From DATLZC01 sp037444005 (GTDB lineage: Bacteria; Chloroflexota; Dehalococcoidia; DSTF01; JACRBR01), in assembly GCA_037444005.1 (NCBI GenBank), contig JBBING010000035.1:1-22432 (forward strand): 22,432 nucleotides of DNA. The letters run 5' to 3'. A program made the translations under genes and the position numbers. Below are positions 6,783 through 12,579 of this stretch, one piece after another (position 1 is the stretch's first letter; each line of letters begins with the position of its first letter). The notes beneath the pieces were generated by a model, which did not search any database, had not been told where the DNA came from, and was given only the letters and a program-made list of their open reading frames with translations.

Positions 6783-7046
6783 TCACGCGGCGCCGCTCAT
6801 GGCGCCGCCCGAGGGCGCTTCGCCCGATGGCGTTTCCTCTTCGTCGGACGGCTTCTCCGCCTTCTCGGCAGCCTCCGCCTCCTTGCGCTGCTGCTCGCGC
6901 TCCAAGAGCTCCTGGCGGAGGACCGTCACCTCACCCGGTGCGCTGATCCCGATTTTGACGCGGTCGCGCTCGACGCCCAGCACCCGCACGAGGATGTTCC
7001 CGGAGATGACGATACCCTGGTCGACTTTCCTGGTCAGAATCAGCAT
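6783..7046 (-). CDS. csrA: CsrA/RsmA carbon storage regulator with acidic C-terminal extension
   Basis: CsrA is a small dimeric RNA-binding protein that acts on GGA-containing mRNA leaders. Residues 1-50 are canonical: MLILTRKVDQGIVI at the N-terminus, then VLGVERDRVKIGISAP and the RNA-contacting Arg44 (EVTVLRQEL). The protein is 87 residues against about 61 in E. coli. The extra C-terminal part is rich in Glu, Ala, Pro and Ser (KAEKPSDEEETPSGEAPSGG) and looks disordered. Start: ATG 7046 with AAGGAG 7 nt upstream; earlier in-frame codons lack a site. The ~80-nt leader contains a GGCCGG/CCGGCC hairpin, and a sigma-28-like -10 lies 87 bp upstream of the start. No FliW antagonist gene is visible. 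The last codons include an 8-bp perfect hairpin (6787-6808) close to the convergent gene end. Confidence 0.93.
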   Translation of the reverse strand: MLILTRKVDQGIVISGNILVRVLGVERDRVKIGISAPGEVTVLRQELLEREQQRKEAEAAEKAEKPSDEEETPSGEAPSGGAMSGAA

Positions 7047-7132
7047 CTGCCTCTCCTTACGGCGACGCCGGCCGGTCTCGAGCGCCGGCCGCGAGCGATA
7101 CGAAGAGCGATCGCTTCGCCCTCGCACTGGGA

Positions 7133-7140
7133 TTATCGGC
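7133..7140 (-). promoter_or_regulatory. Sigma-28-type -10 octamer upstream of csrA
   Basis: The minus strand reads GCCGATAA, an exact match to the established FliA/SigD -10 consensus. About 15 bp further upstream, where TAAA is expected, the sequence is TGAT, so the -35 is poor. A start site near 7126 would give an ~80-nt csrA leader. A sigma factor of this family is encoded at 5010-5804. Confidence 0.45.
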
Positions 7141-7209
7141 AGGCGTAGACGCGCCATCAGAGGGTCGGGGAAGGACGGCGGGAAGATCAGGGATGAGGAG
7201 TAGGCCGGT

Positions 7210-7578
7210 TCACGCGGCGGCGACGAGGAGCGCGCCGCGCACGGCCTGCAAGAGGGCGGCCGGGGTGAAAGGCTTCGCGACGGGTTCGGCGCCTAGCGAG
7301 CGCGCCAGGCGCCGTTCGTCATCCTGGAGGAGGCCGGACAGCACGATGACGGGCGTGCGGTAGTGCTCGGGACATTCACGGAGACGCCGCAGCACGTCCC
7401 AGCCGTTCATGCCGGGGAGCCCCACGTCCAGCACCACGAGGCCCGGCAACAGCGCGCGGGCGGCCCGCAGCCCCTGCTCGCCGTCGGCGGCCGCTGCGAC
7501 CTCGTATCCCGCGTCCATCAGGACCGCGGACACGAGCGACCGGACGGCCGGCTCGTCATCGATGACCAGAATCCGCAT
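7210..7578 (-). CDS. Stand-alone receiver-domain response regulator (CheY/Spo0F type)
   Basis: This 122-residue protein is a single receiver domain with no output domain. The acidic pair is Asp7/Asp8, the phospho-acceptor is Asp51 (VVLDVGLPGMNG), the switch Ser is Ser81 (VIVLSG), and the conserved lysine is Lys102 (PVAKPF). Such proteins pass phosphate along relays or act through protein contact. Start: ATG 7578 with GAGGTG just upstream. It is 6 bp downstream of the unknown 100-residue gene and is probably in one transcript with it and the LuxR-type regulator. A hybrid kinase at 2387-4261 is a possible donor, but this is not shown by the sequence. Confidence 0.92.
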   Translation of the reverse strand: MRILVIDDEPAVRSLVSAVLMDAGYEVAAAADGEQGLRAARALLPGLVVLDVGLPGMNGWDVLRRLRECPEHYRTPVIVLSGLLQDDERRLARSLGAEPVAKPFTPAALLQAVRGALLVAAA

Positions 7579-7584
7579 GGCACC

Positions 7585-7887
7585 TCACGCCGCCGATGCG
7601 CGGTCCGAGGACGCCTCGCGGGCCCGGGCGGCCCGCTGCATGAGGCGCTCCTCGGCCAGCACCGCCTTCGCCTCCTCGAGCGCGTTCACCGTCGCGCACT
7701 CCCGGTACGCCGCGAAGATCGAGCGGTCGAGGAGCAAAATCCCCTGTTCGTTCAAGTCGTCGAGGTGCCGCCGCCGGAGCCGGAGCAGCCGGCGCAGCCG
7801 TTCCACGTACTGACGCCGCAGCTCCTCCTGGTCGGCTTCGACGAGCGCGTGCGTTCGCTCAGTCCTGTTCATCGTTTCGCTTCCCAT
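7585..7887 (-). CDS. Conserved-looking small helical protein, unknown function
   Basis: I do not recognise this protein. It is 100 residues, strongly charged and almost wholly helical by composition. An arginine/leucine-rich segment (VERLRRLLRLRRRHLDDL) is followed by a more distinctive block (NEQGILLLDRSIFAAYREC) and an alanine/glutamate-rich tail. No signal peptide or membrane segment is present. The start is either ATG 7887 or, more likely by spacing from a GGGAAG, ATG 7872 (95 residues). It lies 16 bp after the LuxR-type regulator and 6 bp before the stand-alone receiver, so all three probably share an mRNA. Position between two response regulators suggests a partner or adaptor role; this is inference only. 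Confidence 0.7.
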   Translation of the reverse strand: MGSETMNRTERTHALVEADQEELRRQYVERLRRLLRLRRRHLDDLNEQGILLLDRSIFAAYRECATVNALEEAKAVLAEERLMQRAARAREASSDRASAA

Positions 7888-7903
7888 GACCCAGGCGTCC
7901 GTC

Positions 7904-8791
7904 CTAGCTGGCTTCGCGCGAGTCGCCGACCTCGAGGTCCGGCGCCGTGTCGAGGCCGACGAGGCCCTTCTTGATGGCGTATCGGATGAGGTCGGTGCGA
8001 TTCTGCGCGTGCAGCTTGGTCATGATGTGGGCTTTGTGAGCCTCCACTGTCTTCACGCTGATGAAGAGCTCCTGGGCGATGCGCTGGTTCGAGTACCCCT
8101 CGGCGATGAGCTGGAGCACCTCGCGCTCGCGGCTTGTGAGCAGGTCGTATCCCGTCTTTGGCTCGGGACGCTTCGCCTGCCACAGGTACTGATTGATGGC
8201 GTCGCCATCGGAGATGCTGCTGCTGAAGTAGGTGTTGCCCCGGTGCACGGCCTGGATGCCGAGCAGCAGCTCCTCCTTGTCGGAGCGCTTGACCACGTAG
8301 CCGGAGGCCCCGGCGCGGAGCGCAGCGACGATCTGCTCGTCTTCCATGTACCCGGTCAAGATCAGCACCTTGGTCTTGGGATGCCGCCGGCGAAGCTGCC
8401 GCGTCGCCTCGAGGCCATTGAGGCCGGGCATCACCATGTCCATCAGCACGACGTCGGGCTGGAGCCGGTCGCAGAGGTCGAGCGCCTCCCGGCCGTTCGC
8501 AGCGTCGCCGACCACCTCGATCTCGGGGACGGTTTCGAGCAGGCCCCTGAGGGCTTCCCGGAGAATCGCGTGGTCGTCGACGATGAGGACGCGAATCCGG
8601 CGCGCGCCGGTACGGGTCCAGAGCGGCGAGGGCTGGCGGCGGGCTGGCGTCTGCACAGGTACCTCCCTGCTGAACGCGTCAGATGAACCCGCCACCACGC
8701 CAGCGGCCACTTTCGGCGGCGCTGGCGCCGCTACCCTATCATACGTCCGGGCCGTCGACAACCCGGTGGCCTGCATCGTTGCGGTACGCAT
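7904..8791 (-). CDS. NarL/LuxR-family two-component response regulator
   Basis: This is a DNA-binding response regulator. The receiver domain covers about residues 66-180 of a 295-residue product: acidic pair Asp72/Asp73, phospho-Asp118 (VLMDMVMPGLNG), Thr146 and Lys168. The LuxR-type helix-turn-helix is at about 217-277 (LTSREREVLQLIAEGYSNQRIAQEL, shortened here to its usual signature LTSREREVL and SVKTVEAHKAHI). The first 45 residues are Ala/Pro/Thr-rich and not part of a domain. Two starts are plausible. ATG 8791 has GGGAGG 5 nt upstream and a promoter at 8840-8868. GTG 8656 also has GGGAGG 5 nt upstream, and a TATGAT lies at 8738-8743. The shorter form (250 residues) is closer to family length. 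It heads a likely operon with the 100-residue protein and the lone receiver. Confidence 0.93.
   Translation of the reverse strand: MRTATMQATGLSTARTYDRVAAPAPPKVAAGVVAGSSDAFSREVPVQTPARRQPSPLWTRTGARRIRVLIVDDHAILREALRGLLETVPEIEVVGDAANGREALDLCDRLQPDVVLMDMVMPGLNGLEATRQLRRRHPKTKVLILTGYMEDEQIVAALRAGASGYVVKRSDKEELLLGIQAVHRGNTYFSSSISDGDAINQYLWQAKRPEPKTGYDLLTSREREVLQLIAEGYSNQRIAQELFISVKTVEAHKAHIMTKLHAQNRTDLIRYAIKKGLVGLDTAPDLEVGDSREAS
8738..8743 (-). promoter_or_regulatory. Candidate internal -10 before the alternative GTG start
   Basis: TATGAT on the minus strand (5 of 6 to consensus) lies inside the first 45 codons of the LuxR-type regulator and about 80 bp upstream of the alternative GTG start at 8656. 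No good -35 is seen. Confidence 0.25.
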
Positions 8792-8839
8792 CGGAACCTC
8801 CCTGCTTCGCCCGCCTCCAGCGGGCGTTCGACAGTGCCG

Positions 8840-8868
8840 ATTCTATGGGTGCGCCCGCAGCCTCTCCA
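8840..8868 (-). promoter_or_regulatory. Candidate sigma-70-type promoter of the LuxR-family regulator
   Basis: On the minus strand TGGAGA (complement of 8863-8868), a 17-bp spacer and TAGAAT (complement of 8840-8845) give 4/6 and 5/6 consensus matches. A start near 8833 would give a ~42-nt leader to ATG 8791. Confidence 0.5.
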
Positions 8869-8870
8869 TC

Positions 8871-8904
8871 AGGGAATCCCCTTACGTCCCCTAAGGGATT
8901 CCCT
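8871..8904. promoter_or_regulatory. Strong 13-bp palindrome abutting the regulator promoter
   Basis: AGGGAATCCCCTTA (8871-8884) and TAAGGGATTCCCT (8892-8904) are inverted with one bulged C and a 7-nt centre (CGTCCCC). It ends 3 bp upstream of the -35 of the LuxR-type regulator, where activator sites usually lie. It is not a copy of the TGAA-loop repeats. It could be a binding site for a dimeric regulator, possibly the neighbouring gene product. A terminator is unlikely, because both flanking genes point away. Confidence 0.5.
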
Positions 8905-8976
8905 CATTTGTCGCCGCATGACGCGACCGGGGCCGGTCTTGAGTTCCGGTGGGGCGTCACGATCCCCGTCAACCGT

Positions 8977-9002
8977 GAAGGCCGCCCTTCAGGGTGGCCT
9001 TC
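8977..9002. repeat. REP-like hairpin, type C copy 1
   Basis: GAAGGCCGCCC, loop TTCA, GGGTGGCCTTC: an 11-bp stem with one G:T wobble. It is a third stem variant with the same tetraloop and foot. Because both feet (TGAAG and CTTC) are present, orientation is ambiguous. Confidence 0.75.
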
Positions 9003-9070
9003 GTCCCATGGCCGCGGGCGCGGTCCACTGGGCATCGTGTGCCGGCCACGCCGAAGCGCGTTCCCCCTGA

Positions 9071-9095
9071 ATGAAGGGCAGGCTTCAGCCCGCCC
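9071..9095 (-). repeat. REP-like hairpin, type A copy 3
   Basis: ATGAAG foot, stem GGGCAGGC / GCCCGCCC with one mismatch, loop TTCA. First unit of the 160-bp duplication. Confidence 0.8.
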
Positions 9096-9116
9096 GCGTT
9101 CTCCCATCGTGTCGTC

Positions 9117-9141
9117 GGCCACGCTGAAGCGTGGCCTGCAT
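9117..9141 (+). repeat. REP-like hairpin, type B copy 2
   Basis: Perfect stem GGCCACGC / GCGTGGCC, loop TGAA, foot TGCAT (one change from TTCAT). First unit of the duplication, facing type A copy 3. Confidence 0.82.
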
Positions 9142-9232
9142 CGGCGAGGATGGCGGCGGCCCGCCTTTGGCCCGCGGGAGCGGTCCACTGGGCATGGTGT
9201 GCCGGCCACGCCGAAGCGCGTTCCCCCTTGGA

Positions 9233-9256
9233 CGAAGGGCAGGCTTCAGCCTGCCC
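9233..9256 (-). repeat. REP-like hairpin, type A copy 4
   Basis: Foot CGAAG, perfect stem GGGCAGGC / GCCTGCCC, loop TTCA. Second unit of the duplication. Confidence 0.82.
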
Positions 9257-9277
9257 GCGTTCTCCCATCGTGTCGCC

Positions 9278-9302
9278 GGCCACGCTGAAGCGGGGCCTTC
9301 TT
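9278..9302 (+). repeat. REP-like hairpin, type B copy 3
   Basis: Stem GGCCACGC / GCGGGGCC (one mismatch), loop TGAA, foot TTCTT. Second unit of the duplication. Confidence 0.75.
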
Positions 9303-9327
9303 GGTGGGGGACGCGCCGCGAATTGCG

Positions 9328-9357
9328 TTGCCCGCGGAACTGAGCGACGACTATAAT
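9328..9357 (+). promoter_or_regulatory. Promoter of the uspA-trkA-trkA-pheA operon
   Basis: TTGCCC (9328-9333), an 18-bp spacer and a perfect TATAAT (9352-9357). A start near 9364 would leave a ~85-nt leader before the TTG start at 9449. Confidence 0.6.
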
Positions 9358-9448
9358 GGTTGGCTTTGCGCCGAAACCGTGAACGTCGGGCCGGCGGCGC
9401 GCTCCGCCCGCGCGCAGGCCCTGCTCGGCGATTCGGAGGACCCACGCG

Positions 9449-9916
9449 TTGGCCACAGCGGATCCGTTGACCGGCCTCCGCCTCCTCCTGGTTCCCGTGG
9501 ACGGTTCACCCGCAAGCCTCGCGGCCGTCGAGCTCGCCTGCACGATCGCGAAGCGCTCGCGCGGGCATGTCCTCGTCGTCCACGTCATTGAGGTGCCCCG
9601 CGCCCTCCAGCTCGACGCCGAGCTCGTGGTCGAGGCCGCGGGCGGCGAGCAGATCTTGCGGCGCGCCGAGCAGCTCGCCGCCTCGATGGACGTGCGCTGC
9701 GAAGGGGAGCTCCTCCAGGCCCGCGACGCCGGCCACGCCGTTCTCGATGAAGCCGTCGAGCGCAAAGCCGACGCCATCGTCCTCGGCATCTCGTATCGCA
9801 AGCCGTACGCCGAGGTCGAAATGGGCCGTTTGACCCAGTACATTCTCAAGAACGCCCGCTGTAACGTCATCTTGTGGCGCCAGCCCATCGAAGCCAGTGA
9901 GTCCGAGGGCATGTGA
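9449..9916 (+). CDS. Universal stress protein (UspA family)
   Basis: A single-domain Usp fold of 155 residues: first strand LRLLLVPVDGS, helix ASLAAVELACTIAKRS, strand HVLVVHVIEV, and the last part ADAIVLGISYRK ... GRLTQYILKNARCNVIL. The ATP-binding signature of the family (G-x2-G-x9-G-S/T) is only partly kept (GISYRKPYAEVEMGRLT), so nucleotide binding is doubtful. The start is TTG 9449, the only start codon with a site (GGAGG at 9435-9439, 9 nt upstream). It is the first gene of an operon and its stop is 2 bp before the start of the first TrkA protein. Usp domains next to RCK proteins often belong to ion-transport regulation; the partner transporter is not in the window. Confidence 0.88.
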   Translation: MATADPLTGLRLLLVPVDGSPASLAAVELACTIAKRSRGHVLVVHVIEVPRALQLDAELVVEAAGGEQILRRAEQLAASMDVRCEGELLQARDAGHAVLDEAVERKADAIVLGISYRKPYAEVEMGRLTQYILKNARCNVILWRQPIEASESEGM

Positions 9917-9918
9917 CG

Positions 9919-10350
9919 ATGAAAGCGATCATCATGGGCTGTGGACGCGTGGGCGCCGAGCTGGCCGCCCAGCTGTACCGCAAAGGCTACGACGTCACGG
10001 TGCTCGACCTCGATCCGAAGGCGTTCCGCTTTCTGCCCGACGACTTCAAAGGGAAGAAGGTCGTAGGGAATGGCATCGATCAGGACGTCCTGCGGCGCGT
10101 CGGGACCGAAGAGGCCGACATCTTCGTCTCGACCACCCGGGGCGACAACCGAAACGCCATGGCCGCCCAGATGGCCAAGCACATCTTCGGCGTCAAGCGC
10201 GTGGCCAGCCGCATCTTCGACCCCATCCGGGAGGAGCTGTACCGCAGCATGGGCCTGCGCACCATCAACCCCACGAAGCTCCAGGCCCGGCTCCTCCTGG
10301 AGGCCCTGGAGGTCGACCCCGACGGCACAGAGCCGGAGCGCGAGGCCTGA
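9919..10350 (+). CDS. TrkA/RCK N-domain protein 1 (NAD-binding, no RCK_C domain)
   Basis: A short potassium-uptake-type regulator of 143 residues. It has the Rossmann motif GCGRVG at residues 8-13, with the acidic cofactor-binding residue at the end of strand 2 (VTVLDLDP), followed by NGIDQDVLRRVG and the rest of an RCK_N domain. It stops after this domain, so the ligand-binding RCK_C half is missing; the second protein supplies one. Start: ATG 9919, with GAGGG 9 nt upstream; GTG 9913 overlaps the uspA stop but is too near that site. The two-gene TrkA arrangement recalls mycobacterial CeoB/CeoC. A membrane subunit such as TrkH is not seen here. Confidence 0.9.
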   Translation: MKAIIMGCGRVGAELAAQLYRKGYDVTVLDLDPKAFRFLPDDFKGKKVVGNGIDQDVLRRVGTEEADIFVSTTRGDNRNAMAAQMAKHIFGVKRVASRIFDPIREELYRSMGLRTINPTKLQARLLLEALEVDPDGTEPEREA

Positions 10351-10352
10351 CC

Positions 10353-11033
10353 ATGTACATCATCGTCATCGGGGGCGGCAAAGTGGGCTTCTACCTCGCC
10401 AAGGAGCTCCTCGAGAGCGACCACGAGGTGTTGGTCATCGAGCAGAACCCTGAGAAATGCGCTCGCATCGTCGAGGAGCTGGGCGAGATCGTGATGGAAG
10501 GGGACGGCTGCGAGGCCACAACGCAGGAGAAGGCGGGGATGGCGCGGGCGGACCTCCTGCTGGCCGTCACCGGGGACGACGAGGACAACCTGGTGGCCTG
10601 CCAGCTCGCCAAGGAGCGGTTCCACGTGCCGCGCACCGTGGCCCGCATCAACAACCCCAAGAACGAGCTCATCTTCAAGAAGCTCGGCATCGACCACACG
10701 GTGAGCGCGACCCAGGCCATCATGGCGCACATCGAGCAGGAGCTCCCGGCGCATCCGCTCATCCCGCTGCTCACGCTCAAGGGCAGCGGCCTCGAGGTGG
10801 TCGAGGTCAAGGTGCCGCCCGAGTCCGCGGTCGTCGGCCGGCGCATCCGCGACATCCTGCTGCCGCACCAGTCCATCATCGTGCTCGTCATCGACAGGGA
10901 AGGGATGCCGCGCGTGCCCACCAGCGAGACCATCCTGCACGCCGAGGACGAAATCCTCGCGGTGACGATGAAGGAGAGCGAAGAGGCCCTGCGGCGCGCC
11001 CTGACGGAGCCGCCGCCGCCCCGGAGCTTCTAG
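10353..11033 (+). CDS. TrkA/RCK protein 2 (RCK_N plus RCK_C)
   Basis: A cytoplasmic regulator of 226 residues for a potassium or other cation transporter. RCK_N holds GGGKVG (7-12) and the acidic end of strand 2 (VLVIEQNP), then GDGCEATTQEKAGM and LLAVTGDDEDN. RCK_C occupies about residues 140-221 (GLEVVEVKVPPESAVVGRRIRDI, then EDEILAVTMKES). The first TrkA protein ends 2 bp before its ATG at 10353. Its stop TAG shares one base with the GTG start of prephenate dehydratase, so the operon continues into amino-acid biosynthesis. The transported ion and the transporter cannot be told from this window. Confidence 0.92.
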   Translation: MYIIVIGGGKVGFYLAKELLESDHEVLVIEQNPEKCARIVEELGEIVMEGDGCEATTQEKAGMARADLLLAVTGDDEDNLVACQLAKERFHVPRTVARINNPKNELIFKKLGIDHTVSATQAIMAHIEQELPAHPLIPLLTLKGSGLEVVEVKVPPESAVVGRRIRDILLPHQSIIVLVIDREGMPRVPTSETILHAEDEILAVTMKESEEALRRALTEPPPPRSF

Positions 11034-11869
11034 TGGCCCTGCGGATCGCCTATCTCGGACCTCCCGGCACCTTCTCCGAGGAGGCGGCGCTCGCGTACCG
11101 TGCCGACGCCGAGCTCGTCCCCGTCTCCACCATCCCCGCCGCGCTCGACGCCGTGGTGCGAGGCGACGCCGACGAGGCCATCGTGCCCGTCGAGAACTCC
11201 CTCCAGGGCTCCGTGACCGAGACGGTCGACGCCCTCATCGAGACGCCCGACGTCGCCATCCGGGGCGAACTCATTCTCAAGGTCGTGCAGTGTCTGCTCG
11301 CGAAGCCCGGCGCCCGCATCGAGGACATCCGCGTCGTCTACTCCCTGCCGCAGCCTCTGGGACAGTGCCGGAAGTTCCTCGAGACGCGCCTGCCTCACGC
11401 CAGAACGGCCGCGGCGCTCTCCACCGCCGCCGCCGTCGAGGTCATGATGCGCGAGGGGCCGGACGCCGCAGCCATCGGCACCCGCCGCGCCGCCGAGCTG
11501 TACGGCGCCGCCATCCTCGCCGAAGACATCGCCGACTACCCGAACAACAAGACCCGGTTCGCTATCGTCGGCCGCGAGGATCATCCGCCGACGGGCGACG
11601 ACAAGACCTCCATCGCGTTCTCCGTCGCCCACGACCGCCCCGGTTCTTTGGTCGACGTCCTTCACGAATTCTCGGACCGCTCGATCAACCTCACGAAGAT
11701 CGAGTCGCGCCCCTCGAAGCAGGAGCTCGGCATCTACATCTTCCTCATCGACCTGCAAGGCCACCGGACCGACCCTGTAGTGGCGGAAGCGCTCGAGGCC
11801 GTGCGGCGCAAAGCGTTCTTCTTCCGCGTGTTCGGTTCGTATCCCGCCTTCCGGGAGCCCGAACGATGA
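11033..11869 (+). CDS. pheA: Prephenate dehydratase with ACT domain
   Basis: Converts prephenate to phenylpyruvate, the committed step to phenylalanine. The 278-residue protein has the dehydratase domain with GPPGTFSEEAA (9-19), PVENSLQGSVTETVD (52-66) and the catalytic N-x-T-R-F stretch (NNKTRFAIV, Thr174). A C-terminal ACT domain at about 192-268 has DRPGSLVDVL and the ESRP motif (224-227) that binds phenylalanine for feedback control. No chorismate mutase domain is attached, so this is the monofunctional type. The start is GTG 11033, one base inside the trkA stop, with GGAG 6 nt upstream. Its stop overlaps the next start as ATGA. Confidence 0.97.
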   Translation: MALRIAYLGPPGTFSEEAALAYRADAELVPVSTIPAALDAVVRGDADEAIVPVENSLQGSVTETVDALIETPDVAIRGELILKVVQCLLAKPGARIEDIRVVYSLPQPLGQCRKFLETRLPHARTAAALSTAAAVEVMMREGPDAAAIGTRRAAELYGAAILAEDIADYPNNKTRFAIVGREDHPPTGDDKTSIAFSVAHDRPGSLVDVLHEFSDRSINLTKIESRPSKQELGIYIFLIDLQGHRTDPVVAEALEAVRRKAFFFRVFGSYPAFREPER

Positions 11870-12579
11870 GCGTGCCCAGAATCGGTGTCACCCGCTGGGA
11901 GGACGTCGTCGGGGAGCGCATCAGCGCCTACCACGAGCGCGTGCGCGAGGCCGGCGGCGTGGAGGTGGACCTCGGGCCGGAGCGCGCCTGCGCATCCGCC
12001 GCGGCCATCGTGCGCGAGCTCGACGGGCTCGTGCTGACGGGCGGCGTCGACATCGATCCGTCGCAGTACGGGGCGCCGCCCCATCCGAAGACCAACCGCC
12101 CTCGACCCGAACGGGACGCCTTCGAGCGCGCGTTGCTGGAGGAGGCCATCGCTCGCGACCTGCCCGTGCTCGCGATCTGCCGCGGCCACCAGCTCCTCAA
12201 CGTGGTGTGGGGCGGCGCGCTTCTACAGCACATCGAAGACGGCAGCCACCGGGCCGACTACCGGGCGCATCCGGACGGCATTTCTCGAAGGCATCCCGTC
12301 GCGTTGACCGGGCGTCTCGCGGACATCTTCGGGGCCGAGGAGCTCATCGTGAATTCGCGCCATCACCAGGCAGTGACGCCCGAGACGCTCGCGCCCAAGC
12401 TGCGGCCGCTCGCGACCTCGCCCGACGGGCTGGTCGAGGCGGTGGAGTTGCCGGGCCGGCGCTGGGTGATCGGCGTGCAGTGGCATCCGGAGCGGCCGGA
12501 GCCCGAGATGCCCGGCTTTGCGGAGGCCTCGCGGCGGCTGTTCGCTGCCTTCCTCGAGGCCGCGGCCAGCGGCCGCTAA
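11866..12579 (+). CDS. Class I glutamine-amidotransferase-like gamma-glutamyl hydrolase (peptidase C26, PuuD-like)
   Basis: A hydrolase of 237 residues of the family that cleaves gamma-glutamyl amides such as gamma-glutamyl-GABA. The nucleophile Cys105 is in the elbow LAICRGHQLLNV, and the partner His207 and Glu209 are in VQWHPE. The N-terminal block LVLTGGVDIDPSQYG is typical of the PuuD branch. ATG 11866 overlaps the pheA stop by 4 bases (ATGA), so it is translated with pheA. No putrescine-pathway gene is near, so the true substrate is unknown. It ends in a 4-bp overlap with the convergent patatin gene. Confidence 0.9.
   Translation: MSVPRIGVTRWEDVVGERISAYHERVREAGGVEVDLGPERACASAAAIVRELDGLVLTGGVDIDPSQYGAPPHPKTNRPRPERDAFERALLEEAIARDLPVLAICRGHQLLNVVWGGALLQHIEDGSHRADYRAHPDGISRRHPVALTGRLADIFGAEELIVNSRHHQAVTPETLAPKLRPLATSPDGLVEAVELPGRRWVIGVQWHPERPEPEMPGFAEASRRLFAAFLEAAASGR

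Larger units (their letters stand above)
9012..9302. repeat. Imperfect tandem duplication, unit about 160 bp
   Basis: Copy 1 starts at 9012 and copy 2 at 9172, both reading CCGCGGG, then GCGGTCCACTGGGCAT, then GTGTGCCGGCCACGCCGAAG. The offset is 160 bp at the 5' end and 161 bp in the 3' half. Each unit carries decayed B, A and B hairpins. Similarity fades about 9300, within the last B hairpin flank. Confidence 0.8.
8905..9327. other. Non-coding divergent region with second palindromic repeat cluster
   Basis: No frame here has protein-family motifs. It holds seven hairpin copies or remnants of the TGAA-loop family: 8977-9002, decayed 9044-9062, 9071-9095, 9117-9141, decayed 9204-9222, 9233-9256 and 9278-9297. 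Most of these lie inside a ~160-bp tandem duplication starting at 9012. The cluster sits between divergent genes, so it is not at a transcript end. Confidence 0.75.

Noticed and set aside
6787..6808. Perfect 8-bp GCGGCGCC/GGCGCCGC hairpin as an intrinsic terminator
   Set aside because: No T-tract follows on either strand and it lies inside the csrA coding region, so it may be only a codon effect.
8905..9302. Repeat cluster as a CRISPR array
   Set aside because: Repeats are short hairpins in alternating orientation with irregular spacing and shared, not unique, spacers; no cas genes are nearby.
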